Positions 9,439 to 20,369 of a stretch of 64,000 bases of DNA are shown here, one piece after another. The notes beneath the pieces are model-generated. The model searched no databases. It was not told where the DNA came from and worked only from the letters and a program-made list of their open reading frames with translations. How positions within the stretch are numbered: position 1 is the first letter of the stretch; every line of letters begins with the position of its first letter. The DNA is from Astrocystis sublimbata (lineage: Eukaryota; Ascomycota; Sordariomycetes; Xylariales; Xylariaceae), in assembly GCA_022453515.1 (NCBI GenBank), contig JAJNNY010000004.1:434001-498000 (forward strand). The letters are read 5' to 3'. A program made the position numbers and the translations under genes.

Positions 9439-11274
9439 ATGGCAGAAAGTGATATGTTCAGTTCTTGGTACACTCCTGTGGGCGGAACCGATGGGTGAGG
9501 CATTAGTGGTCGCCGAATTTTGAAGTAAGAAAGTTGCTAACGCTGGATAATTCTCAGGGGAGAGGGAGCGAGGGACATCTTTCAAGAAGCCCTCTCAGCA
9601 TTCTCTTCGGAGTTTTCCAGGGATAAAGCGAATGCAGGCCAGATCATCGACGCGGGAAAGGGAAACTTTGAAGATGTGCTCTCCGTGGTTGTTCAGGCGC
9701 GTATAGCCTACGAATCACGTAGGGGAGGATCCAAAGTGCGGGAAGCCCTTGTGTCGTTTTCAGAGAAGCTGCACCACTATAGCGGGATCTTCGATGTCTT
9801 CGTCTCCCACCACCCAGAATACACAGCTTTAGCATACGGCGCCATGAGACTGCTTCTTGTCGTAAGGCTCCTGTCCTTCATTTGGCGATCTAGTATACGC
9901 TTCCAGTATTAGCTGACTTTGAGTTGCAAGGGCGTCGTGAACCATCAAAAACTTCTCACCCAGCTCTGCGAAGGTCTTCATACGATTGCTAGCCTCCTAC
10001 CGCGAGCAGCGTTGATTCTGCGGCTTTACACGATTCCACAGACCACGGAAATTGTTATGGCCATATACACCAATGTCTTGAGATTTCTCATGAGGGCACT
10101 TTCATGGTACCAAGAAAGCAAGCCAATGCACATGCTACACGCAATCTCAAGGCCATTTGAACTTCAGTACAAGGATCTTCTCACAACTATATCCTCGTTG
10201 TCGCAGAGATTGACAGATACCGCTTCGGCAAGCAGTCAGGCTGAACAGCGAGATATGCATACTGACATGATCACACTCGTGAACTGGAAATCAGACATCA
10301 GCACGAAGATAGATCATTTGTCGGCTAGTATACTTGAGATCAAGAAGTGTGGGATTGAGGAACGCGCCATTAATGCATCAGCCCGGCTTAACTTCAGTCA
10401 AAAACTATCGGATGTTCAATTGGCGCAAACTCTCTAGCACATTACCGTACTCAACCTCCCGGAACCCATTAAAGCTTTCCAAATGTTGACGTTCTTGTGC
10501 AAAAGGCGCCAAGCCAGATATGCGAATAGAGAAGTGCCTTTCTGGCTCGACGCCAAAGTTCAGAGATGGAACAAGAGTAGAGAGTCGGCCCTGTTGATGA
10601 TTGATGGGACGAGGAATCTGCGAGCTCAATTCCAAAGCTTCTGCGTCAGTTCGATAGAACTTCTCAGAGACTCGAAACTCCCGGTTCTTTGGGCTCTGAA
10701 GATACCACTCGGCGACAGAGAATCGCTAGATCAAGTCTCCATGATCGATCTGCTGAAATATCTAGTCCAGCAATCAATCAAGATCAACGACTCTATACAC
10801 ACTGATGCAACTTTGGCCCCGCGATTCGGGGCATACCTGAGAGCCCAAACTGAGGAAGACTGGGTGAGGGTTCTTGCATCGGTACTTCAAGGCATCCCAC
10901 TGATCTATATCGTACTCGACATTGAAGTACTGTGTCGGTCATTGAATTCGGCGAACCGTTCCTGGCCTAGTTGTTTCCTCAGATTATTCGACGAGCTCTC
11001 AGCACGTGGGATGAAAACGATTGTGAGAATTGTGATAGTTGGCTACGGCTCGCCACTCCTTAAGGGCCCGTCAATACATGAGTACCAAGACTTCGTCCTC
11101 ACTGTCAGCGATAGAAAGCAGGCAGAGAGATCAACCCATCGATTGGCAATTCGCAACCGAGCCACCCTTAACCCTACGGAGGGAGGCACAATCAACTTTG
11201 GAGCTATAGCCCGCAACCAGCAGGCTCAAAGTCGTGCAAAGCGATCGTCGCACATGTTGCGTCGTGTCAGATGA
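9439..11274 (+). pseudogene. DUF7708-type (fungal STAND/NLR-associated) gene broken by an in-frame TAG
   Basis: Hand-built exons 9439-9494, 9558-9861 and 9931-11274 join in frame (120 codons before exon 3). Introns 9495-9557 and 9862-9930 have GT-AG ends. The start gives MAESDMFSSWYTPVGG. The segment around residues 60-120 (LSVVVQARIAYE, SEKLHHYSGIFDVFVSHHPEY, GAMRLLLV) is the hallmark of the DUF7708 domain found at the N-terminus of fungal NACHT/STAND receptor-like proteins. The C-terminal part (RRRQARYANREVPFWLDAK-like tract, later LWALKIP) continues family homology. Codon 289 or so is TAG (10435-10437), with clearly coding sequence on both sides and no plausible intron to remove it. No NACHT ATPase follows. 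I infer a nonsense-inactivated gene; readthrough, an assembly error or two separate products are alternatives. Confidence 0.65.
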
Positions 11275-13057
11275 AATGATGTTCTCCTCACTTGTTTTGT
11301 GATAGCTATCGTCCGGGATGACGGATCCCAACAGTCGAGACGGATGTTCACGAGTGTGCGATAGGATTGTGAGTCTGGATTTGGCTCATTGATGGAAGCA
11401 AGAACATATCGCCAAGATCAAGACAACACCCTTATCTCAATATCGTAGCTGCACAGTGTCAATGAAAACGCCGACTGAGTGATGGTGTAAGAAAAGTCAT
11501 TATTCATTCTCTGCAGGATACAATATCTGAGGTCGTGAGATGGAACGGGACATGTTAGCATGACAAGGGTGCTTGGAGAAAAAGCTGATATCAACCAGGT
11601 AGACCATGATAGCACGTTACTACTAGAAGGTATTGCGTCTCAAGACGGGCCGAGAACAACCAAACCATGTCACACCGGATGCACGAGTCGGAGACACATT
11701 GCCACGTTGTCCTTCCGAGTCATTCCCCGGGGCAGACGCCGGGTGTTGGTAAGTTGCAACCGAGGGGGGCCAGTTAGTCGTACCCACCGACCGAGTTGAG
11801 CGAACTCGCGAGACCGAGCTCCGAGAATCGCGAGGACGGACAGGGAGTCAGTCGGATGCGGGTTCCACCCTAATTCGACGACCTTTTATCTTTTGATTTC
11901 CAGAAACAGCATAGTGGAGTCGTTAAGCTTGAGCATTACTACCTATGTAGATGCGGACCATCGCCGGCGTTCTGGCACTTGACATGTGCACTGGTTTGCG
12001 CAAGCACTTGGCGAACGCCTTAGCTACCGATAAGTAGCCTTCAGCTTACCTTCAAATGTGTATTTGACGAGGTCGTCCTGGGTTCCTAGCCTACCCAAGC
12101 CAAGACGGCCAGAGATGGTGCAATGAAGATCAGGAAACATGATATACAGATTGAGTACCTTAGGTACCTAACATTTCTCTTCAAGGTTCTGTCAAGCATG
12201 ACATGTCAAAAATTATACGTTTCTGGATTGACGACTTGCCAAGTCAGCCGCATGCATATGCGTTACCTCTATGTGAGGCAGGCACTCACCTCTGAAGTAG
12301 ATAGTCAACGTGGGAATTAATTGGTATCGTTATCGTTGGCTGATTCACCAGGTTGGATTCCACAATCTGATAAACATGCTAATGCGTTAGTTCATTGACT
12401 CATCATGATTGATCCTAGTTTTCCAACATCATTATCACTGCATCTGCCGTTTCGGCTAACCGTTGGACATGTAAACCCTACATGCGCATACTTACGGGGC
12501 CAGAGACTACCGAGCTCGCTTACCGACACCGCCCAGCACATTCTACATCTTGGTTGCAGTTAGGCCAGTGCCTATTAAACGTCATGAACAAAAGTTAGTT
12601 CAACACCAACGCACATTATGTCGCTGACAATGCGGGCAGCGGTGCGGAGCCGTTGAGCTATTGTCTAGTCGCGAACCCCGCGATTCTTCAAAAAAGAGGA
12701 GCCCGGCTGGGCCCTGGGGTGCTGCGTCGACGGCGTGCATCGTGAAACGGCAACTAAGGTCGGAAGCGGCCAATGGCGAGATGGCTTGGCCTTTTCTGGT
12801 CGAATGAAAGACGTCGAGTTGGTCACATCACAGAATCCTACGATGAGTATATATAATAAAGTGAATCTTGTTGCCCTTGCCTTGTTATAAAAGCCAAGCG
12901 TGTCTGTCTTTGTTTAAGCTAAGTACCCCAAGACCAAGACCGGGTCCTTCCGCTACGCCTAGTCTCGAATTGTGATGGTAGCTTAAACGATAGAGAGCAA
13001 AAGCAGCCCGACCCAGAAACCCTCAACACCACGTACGGCACTTTCTAGGTACTCACG
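11275..13057. other. intergenic, promoter side of CYP53
   Basis: No gene is recognised. AT-rich TATA-like motifs lie near the right end. Confidence 0.6.
12848..12892 (+). promoter_or_regulatory. TATA-like elements upstream of the CYP53 gene
   Basis: TATATATAATAAA (12848-12860) and TATAAAA (12886-12892) lie 166-210 bp upstream of the CYP53 ATG at 13058. The second, about 166 bp upstream, would allow a leader of roughly 130 nt. Confidence 0.45.
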
Positions 13058-14746
13058 ATGGCCATCGTCAACCTCCTCGCTTCACCTTTCACACTGGTGG
13101 CTGCCCTAGTCATCGCCATCGCCTACTACGCCTACCCATACTTCGTCACCTTCAAGCACCTCCGCCCCATCCCGGCGCCGTTCCCCGCACAGTTCACCAA
13201 CTGGTGGCTTCTATACGTCTGTCGACGCGGCAAGCGGTACGAGGTTGTCGACCAGGTGCACAAGGAGCTCGGGAAATGTGTGCGGATCCAGCCGAACCAT
13301 GTCAGCATTGCCGACGACGAGGCCATCCAGGTCATCTACGGACATGGCAACGGGTTCTTGAAATCCGAGTTCTACGATGCCTTTGTCTCGATCAAGCGGG
13401 GTCTGTTCAACACGCGCGATCGTGCGGAGCACACGCGCAAGCGCAAGCTGATCTCTCATGTCTTCGCCCCGAAGAGCATTAGCCAGTTTGAGCCATATAG
13501 TAGGTTTACATTTGGTCGCTGCTTTCAAGTGTTTTGATGAATTGCTCCTCAAGGTATAGCGAGCGGGGTGATCCCTGTTCGCTGCATGTTTGAGGCGCAT
13601 TTGCATGTCTATCTAATCTAGGTAGTAAAGACTAATTTAACTGCAGTTGACCAGAACCTGGAGACATTCGTCGACCGATGGGATGAGCTGGCACAGAATT
13701 CGCCGCGTGGCGATAAGACAGCTCACGTCGATTGTTTGAAGTGGTTCAACTACGTCGCATTTGACACCATTGGCGATCTTGCATTTGGTGCACCCTTTGG
13801 TATGTTGAAATCAGGCGCCGACATTGCCGAGGTTCGAACATCAGTCAACGGACCATCGATATACGCCCCAGCAGTTGAAATTCTCAACCGGAGAGGTGAG
13901 GTGTCCGCGACTCTGGGGTGTCTACCGTCGATCAAGCCATATGCGAAGTGGCTGCCCGACCCTTTCTTCTCCCAGGGGCTCACAGCCGTCGAAAACCTAG
14001 CTGGCATCGCCATTGCGCGTGTCAAGGAGCGTCTAGACAACCCGCCCGACATCAACCGCAAGGACCTCCTCGCGCGACTGCAGGAAGGCCGTGACGAGAA
14101 GGGCGAGCCGCTGGGCTTCCAGGAGCTGACGGCCGAAGCCCTGACCCAGCTCATCGCCGGTTCCGACACGACGTCGAACACGTCCTGCGCGCTTCTGTAC
14201 TATGCGGCCCGCACGCCCGGTGTGCTCGGCAAGCTGCAAGCCGAGCTGGACGCCGCGATTCCCGACAGAGATGCCAAGGTGCCCGATTACGAGTCCGTCC
14301 GGAACCTGCCGTATCTTGAGGCCGTTATACAAGAGACCATGCGCATCCACTCGACCTCAGGGATCGGCCTTCCCCGCCAGATCCCGCCGGATTCGCCGGG
14401 CATTCATCTACTGGGGCATTACTTCCCAGCCGGCACGGTCTTGAGCGTGCCAACTTACACGATCCACCACTCCAAGGAGATCTGGGGCGCGGATGCGGAC
14501 GAGTTCAGGCCTGAGAGATGGGCCAATGCGACGCCCCGGCAGCGCAACGCCTTCATCCCCTTCAGCTACGGGCCGCGGTCCTGCGTGGGCAGGAACGTTG
14601 CCGAGATGGAGATGAAGATGATAGCGGCTACGTGGTTGCGTCGGTATGATGTCTTCCTCAGACAGGAGGTGATGGAGACTCGGGAGGGGTTTCTGAGGAA
14701 GCCGTTGGAGCTGGAGATCGGATTCAAGCGGCGAAGCCAAGTTTGA
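13058..14746 (+). CDS. bphA: cytochrome P450 CYP53, benzoate 4-monooxygenase
   Basis: Exons 13058-13499 and 13647-14746 with a 147-nt intron give 513 residues, the normal length for CYP53. An N-terminal anchor (residues about 6-28) is followed by the proline hinge PIPAPFP. P450 motifs: I-helix AGSDTTSN (318-325), ExxR at E377-R380, PERW, and heme loop FSYGPRSCVG with ligand C460. Blocks such as YGHGNGFLKSEFYDAFVSI, RGLFNTRDRAEHTRKRK, FNYVAFDTIGDLAFGAPFGML and METREGFLRKPLELE are characteristic of CYP53 (Aspergillus niger BphA). The family para-hydroxylates benzoate at the ER with NADPH-cytochrome P450 reductase, feeding the protocatechuate/beta-ketoadipate route and detoxifying plant benzoates. 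It stands alone here, without other ketoadipate genes nearby. All key residues are present, so it is probably functional and benzoate-inducible. Confidence 0.93.
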
Positions 14747-15895
14747 ACATGCATGATTGAACGCTCGAACGCCGCAAGATACACTTAATCGTGGAGGGGT
14801 GTTCACAAACCTAGTAGTAACAGTCGGGAACGAATTGTCCTATGTACATGCTACTTGCATCACTCTCGCCGAGTAAAGGGCTTAAGATGGGTCTGCATTT
14901 GGGAGGGCATTCGGCCACAAGCGTGAACAGCTTTTGCCGACAATAATATTCTCAATTGTATTGTATTGGTTTCGAATAACGCATTGGGAATATCAAGCAG
15001 AAACAGTGGGATATCAATGCTAATGTGATGCGGTGCTACCCTATGGGATCCGTAACATATGCTCGTGTAATCATAATTCGTTATGTCAATGTTCAAAAAT
15101 ATATTTTCATGGACAATCTCCATGTCGTGGCCAACCTTCTCCAACCCTCGTGTCTCCCACATGTCTCCGATGGCCTAGAAGCTGCCAAAAATTGTCGGGC
15201 TCAATGCGACACCAAGCGCGGGCTGATCCATGGATTTTTGAGGTGTCCATTGGGTCCATGATGACGACAGGTCCATGCTGTGCCTACCTAGGTAGCATTA
15301 TCATGGGAATTGGCGTGCGATGGTCCAGATGTTCCAGTGTCGAGTGTGCTGGGACACTTGCTGGCATGATTGATCGGAGCCCAAGCAGTGATGCCAATTG
15401 CCCTTCCGCTAGTATCGAAGCATGCGCGCTCGCTCAAGCTGCAGCGTCTCTGGCGGGACTCTCTCGGAGTTATCCAGGCGTCTTCTCATCGGCATTGATC
15501 ATCAGGATGAAAGATGCCGATTGCTACAACATGCTGTACTTGTTCCGAGGTATAGCGGAGCGGCGCTTCTTGGTGAATCGAAGTCGAGCGATCGGAAAAC
15601 CCCGATGCGCGTGGCACCGCGATCCCAACGCCTCATTCTGCCATCGTCGTCTGCGACACATGAAGGCATACCCATACCGCTACAATGACAACAACACAAC
15701 CCGCATGGCAACCGAGGGGTGTGGGTTCAAAGAGCAAGGGGTGGGGCACTCCCGCCTCATCCGTGGTGCGATTGATTGATGGCCTCCACAATCAAATCGA
15801 GGCAAATGTAAGGCGGTCTCGGTCCAGGCTTGAAAAAAATGTAAGCATTTCCTCGCACATTAAGTAAAGCCTGAGCTTACCAGTAGGAAATGCGA
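14747..15895. other. intergenic, no gene recognised
   Basis: Holds a 248-codon frame on plus (15033-15779) without domain, signal or bias that I recognise, and a TACCTAGGTA palindrome at 15285-15294. Confidence 0.5.
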
Positions 15896-16434
15896 TTAAG
15901 TCGTGGTGGCAGGGATCCCGCAGCTTTCCGACCAAGCACTGCTCCCATTCGAGCCATTCCTACAGCGCAGCGCCAGCGTGCAGCGGCGACCGTGCCCACC
16001 CATGATGTCATCTCGCACTCTCTGGCTGTCGCCGACATCCCTCGTCAACACCCATTGCCTCGGATTGGGTGGTGGTGGTCGGGATCGCAGGATGCGATCG
16101 ATGCATGTGTCGAGCTCATTGGCAAGCTGTTCCAACTCATGTGCAACACTGCCCAGAGAGACACTGCTCAGATCGGGTTGGTCCTTATAAGATATATGCC
16201 TGCAATGACAATAAATGCAGTGACAACGAGAATGACACTGAGCAAGGCTGCAGAGTACGATGCTTGTTCTTCTGGAGTTGCGCCTTGGAAAGTCTTAGTC
16301 CATGGTGGGAGAGTGATGCCCTCGGATTGGATGACGAAGGCAAGGACAAAGATGATGAAGATGAGAATGGCGAAGAGCACCTGCACCACCTCGAGCAGGC
16401 TTTCGCGGAACTCGGCACGCCTGCTCTTTTTCAT
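15896..16434 (-). CDS. probable small membrane protein of unknown function
   Basis: ATG at 16434 (gacATGaaa). Exon 16434-16259, intron 16258-16200 (59 nt, GTACTC donor, pyrimidine-rich tract before TTGCAG) and exon 16199-15896 join exactly in frame to 159 residues. The N-terminal part is basic (MKKSRRAEFRE), then a strong transmembrane helix at about 19-38 (VLFAILIFIIFVLAFVIQSE). After the junction comes a charged, helix-like stretch (DLSSVSLGSVAHELEQLANEL) and a proline-rich patch. If the intron is kept, a second hydrophobic helix is encoded and translation stops at 88 residues. I recognise no family. Support is the frame-consistent splice, the helix and the coding-like sequence; the gene model is tentative, and further upstream exons are possible. 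Confidence 0.42.
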
Positions 16435-17777
16435 GTCGCAGGCGGGCCGCACGCGGGCAGTCTCTAAGCAAGCAGCAGGTGTAGATAAAGTATTTGGAGA
16501 GGATGGCAAAGCGGTGAGTGAGGCCCGATGCGCACGGCAGCTTCTTGTTGTGCAGTCCCGTCCAGCTTCCGATCTGCCTGCCTTGCCTGCTTCGATCGTT
16601 CAAGGAACCTGGTTATTCAAGAGAGTTGGACAGACAAGGAAAGAGGTGTGGGCGGCGCGGGCGGGTGGTGGTTTGTTTAATAAGAGTTGAGTGTGTCGGT
16701 CAGATTGCGCGAAGGCACGGCCGGGTCGGCAGCTGCATGTACTATGTAAGAGCAGGTGAGTATGAGTATATTTACTGTAAGTGCATGTGTGCATGTGTGC
16801 ATGTTGAAAATAGAACAACTACTAAACTAGAACAAATAGAAGGCGACTCCAACAGGCTATTAAATTCCCACGACACCACCCACTCAAGCCACTCTCTCCT
16901 CCAGGTGCGGACGGACTTACGGGTTTTTGTGACAGCAGCGGCAGCCCGAGCCCCCAAGTATACCCAAGGCTGGTTAGTTACCTGCCCTACGAGGCAGTCC
17001 GCCGTCGCGATTCATTGTGTGTCATTTTCGAAGCCCGAGGGATGCAACCCTGATCCCGGCCCGTGTCTGCTCGTCTGCCTCACACTGACCAATCCGAACA
17101 GTGACGTGATGTTGGTTGCGCCACTAACGAACGGATTTAGAAAAAATCCTTCGGATGCGTCGGTAATCCTGGGCTGCTCTGCCTGGCGTCCTGGGTAAAC
17201 AAGATGACAAGGTGGTCGGGGGGGCAGCCCCGCCAGACGGGCCCGTCTCGTAAGTACAGTCCTAATGAAAAGAAAAGGCCAGTTTATTACAAATCCACCT
17301 GGCCGATCAGCCCTATCTCAGGTTAGCACCATGCCGTCTTGAGCATCGCGTTGCTCTCCGAACCCCTGTCGAGCCTGTCGAGCCTGTCGTGTGCGGGCAT
17401 GCTCGCGCGCGTGCTCGGCACATGTCGCAGCTTGCGCCAATAAGACCTCGCAGTGCTCTGATGGGTGGTCGAATTCTTGGGACTTGTGTATGTATACCGA
17501 GTAGTATGTACTCGTAGTATGTACTGTATCTATATCCAATTGGCGCAAACAAGCCATTGTCTTTTCTGTAAGTGAGCAAGCAGTTCGCACACACTCGTGA
17601 CTATACTCCATACGTGTACTTTATATTTGTGCCCATACCAAGTTTATGTGTAATGCTGACTTAACGGCGTATTAAAATAATAATAACCAAAAGCCCGCGT
17701 CATTCCACAACCGTCCGTCCCCCTTCTCCACTCCTGACCATCGCTCGCCTTGGAGCTCAGCACTACGCAAATTCGAG
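16435..17777. other. intergenic with short GT-rich and direct repeats
   Basis: No gene is recognised. Short repeats are visible: GTGCATGT units at about 16779-16804 and a CGAGCCTGT direct repeat near 17370-17390. Confidence 0.5.
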
Positions 17778-18990
17778 TCAGCCATGTCTCTCGGCAAATT
17801 CTGTTAGGATTCGAATCACACGCTCTGAGACGAATCCCCCTACGCTTACGAACAAGCGAGGACACTGCAATCGCACACACGAGGATCTCAAATGGCAAAA
17901 GGTGTTACTACTCACAGTGACAGGTGCTGGACCGGGATTCTTGTAGCTTGTCGGGATGGGGTAGTACAAGTTAATCAAGATGCCGGGGTCCGAAGCCTAT
18001 TACACAGTGGTCAATTTGGATATCCATGCGCCGACATGACATCGAGCATTCTCACCGAGTATGCGCCCGGCAGGGACACGCCAGGAAACGTCTTGGTTCC
18101 GCTGCTGGCGACGTTGAGCTGTGCGCAGCCCTGGTAGAACTGTTGTATTGCATTGGTGAGCATTTGCTTCTCCCTCTCGGCACGTCCCCTTCGGCGTTGT
18201 CATCTCACCTGAGCTCCGTTGGTGTTACCAGCGCTATGCAGGGCGATGTGCTCGACGCGTAGCAAGTATGCACCAGGGGCAATGCAGCTTGGAATCTTCA
18301 CGTCCACGTTGTCCAGGCCGTCTGAGGCCCACGTAAGACCGGCGGATGTTACTGTGGGGTGTTCCTCATAGATCTTGAACCACACGGCACCTTTGCCGTC
18401 GAAGTCCTCGGCCGTCTGCCCCTGTGGCGCCTTGGCCATATAAAACTGCAAAGGTCCGGGGTGCTGGATCCCACCGTCGACCCGGAAGCCAACGACTGCA
18501 ACCGCTGGAGTCAGTAATTGCCCTTTGCATTTGCAGTAGAAGAATTGCCCATGAAACAGTGGTTTCCAGGTGTCTCGAGGTATAGATACCTGTTGGGGCA
18601 TTCTACGCTCCCGAGGCTTGTCAGAAGGGGGAATAAATGGCTCCAGGAAACTGACCGTCGCCGGCCTTGACGTCTTTGGTCTTCGCGCCGTTGGAACCGG
18701 GGGTCAATTCATAACATCGGATCTGGTCGCTGTTGACGTTCTCCACAGGGCCGTGGGAATAGTGGTTAGTCGTTTCACGGACGTAAGTCCAATCAGCCTC
18801 GGTGACACCGTTGTAGATAAGGCCAGGCTACTTCATCGTTAGAAGATGCTCTATCGCGTCAAAGGTATCTCTCACATACGAACGTGTCTGCGAAGATGTC
18901 AGCTTAGTCTGGTCCAGGTCCAAAGATGTTGGTCTCCTCACAGTGGGCCTGGGCGACGCCCAATAGCGCAATAGCAGTGATGCACTTCAT
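17778..18990 (-). CDS. AA9 lytic polysaccharide monooxygenase (secreted), without CBM1
   Basis: Seven exons give 255 residues: 18990-18942, 18887-18880, 18827-18656, 18495-18209, 18139-18056, 17996-17916, 17864-17778. Signal peptide MKCITAIALLGVAQA is cut before H16, which becomes the copper-binding N-terminal His of the mature enzyme. Second copper His is H88 (GGIQHPGPLQFYMAKAP); axial Tyr and its Gln partner are in GAQFY (Q172, Y174). SHGPVENVNS, KIPSCIAPGAYLLRVEHIALHSAG and DPGILINLYYP are typical AA9 blocks. Function: secreted, copper-dependent oxidative cleavage of cellulose or related glucans. Exon 2 is only 8 nt and restores the conserved HYTFP start. The last intron (17915-17865, 51 nt) has no stop and keeps frame if retained. 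The tail after the usual ...PVTC is about 28 residues longer than common for the family. No carbohydrate-binding module. Confidence 0.88.
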
Positions 18991-20369
18991 TTTTCTTCGG
19001 TTGTCTCTGAAGTAACCTTAACACTTTCAAGTATGCGGATGGTCTACGACTTGCAACCAGAACACAAACACAAATTCCCAGGAGGGATCGATCTGCGCTT
19101 TATATATAGGCATGACCATCCACTCTTGTGCCCAAGAACTAAACTGAACGTCTCCTTCCGTTTGGCGGATATTGAGGTAGAAGTCTACCTCGGCAGGATA
19201 CCTGATTGGGTTGTACTGGGCAACAAACAGACTGGGGGTTTTGATGTAACACCGAGTGATGGGAAACATGATTCCAACAATTGCGCGTGTTGGAGACCTG
19301 CGGGTGACCACTGACAGACGTGACAGGTTGATGTACCTCCGCAAGAGCACATCACCTTGCTCCAGGTCCTGTTTAACACTGCGCATATACATCTATATAT
19401 TTGCCGAATATGTAGCTTGGAAACTTCGATGTCTTACCTCGAGTATGGGTCTATGGCCTTGACGATGTCGCACAATAATACAGTGTCGCTCAATTGACCA
19501 TTTGAGCGTTACATCCGACATAGACAGAAAAGTCCTTTTGATATTCTATGAACTCAACACTCAACATTCAACAGTCAACACTCCAGCTTCCCTATATTGA
19601 AGGCGCGCCTCCCAAATCACGGTAAACTTTGGTCACGTCGAAGTTGAAGAGATCAAAGCGCTGGCAGGCTGGACCCGGAGCCTCATCCCGCTCTCAAAAG
19701 GGAAAACTGGGTAGCTGGACTGTGATGCCAAGCCTTCTATTCGCGGAAATGCACGGCAGATGTCCATTTCAGAACCTCATGATTAGATGTGTGAGACTTT
19801 TCAAGGCTCTTTTCGCACCTATCATATGATCAATGGGCTAATTACAAGTCGGAATCTGAGGGCCTGTCGCCCGAGGATCAGAACAATTATCAGACAGAAC
19901 CCTGCCCGATGCCTCCCCGCATAACAGTATTAATGGACAGTCTATTGGTATGAATATCTCCATTGGCCTTTGATGTGAGGTTTAATGCGATTATCTTAAA
20001 TGAGATTGTTATGAAAATGAAGTCTGAGGCGGTAATTTCTTTCAGAATGGTGCTAAGCAAAGAAGCAAGCCAGAGACTAAGCAAAACATTGCTGGCTTTC
20101 ATGATACTTGCAACGATTGCGGTGAACACAGCAAGTTTGGAGATCAGTTCAAACCCAGATTTTCAAAGATGGTGTGGGGTAAATTATATGAAAATACCAC
20201 GTTCCCAGCCAAGGTCCCCTCCCACCCATGAGGGGTACCAAATCAAACAGTAGCTGCCACGTTCTTGATAATCGATTATTCCAATTTAATCTTGTTGAAA
20301 ATGCCTCCGGCTGCCATCACAGTCTCTTGCATCCATTGATGGGACAATTTGACCAGATCCACGCCGCAT
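18991..20369. other. intergenic, promoter side of AA9 gene
   Basis: Apart from the TATA element at 19101-19110, no gene or repeat is recognised. Frames here lack any motif. The right part near 19.9-20.2 kb is AT-rich. Confidence 0.55.
19101..19110 (-). promoter_or_regulatory. TATA box of the AA9 LPMO gene
   Basis: The minus strand reads CTATATATAA, about 110-120 bp upstream of the AA9 start codon at 18990, a common position in inducible fungal cellulase genes. Confidence 0.55.

Noticed and set aside
11780..11850. Cluster of CGAG/CTCG motifs resembling operator-like dyads upstream of CYP53
   Set aside because: Over 1.2 kb from the gene with irregular spacing; no known regulator consensus could be matched.
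15033..15779. Plus-strand frame of 248 codons
   Set aside because: Long but with no domain, signal peptide, codon pattern or splice-supported extension; kept as intergenic.
15890..16690. Plus-strand frame of 266 codons
   Set aside because: Largely antisense to the minus-strand membrane-protein model, which has a transmembrane helix and consistent splicing; probably a shadow.
17795..17830. GGATTCGAATC-like B-box reminiscent of a tRNA T-arm
   Set aside because: It lies in the AA9 last exon region, with no matching stems, anticodon arm or A box.
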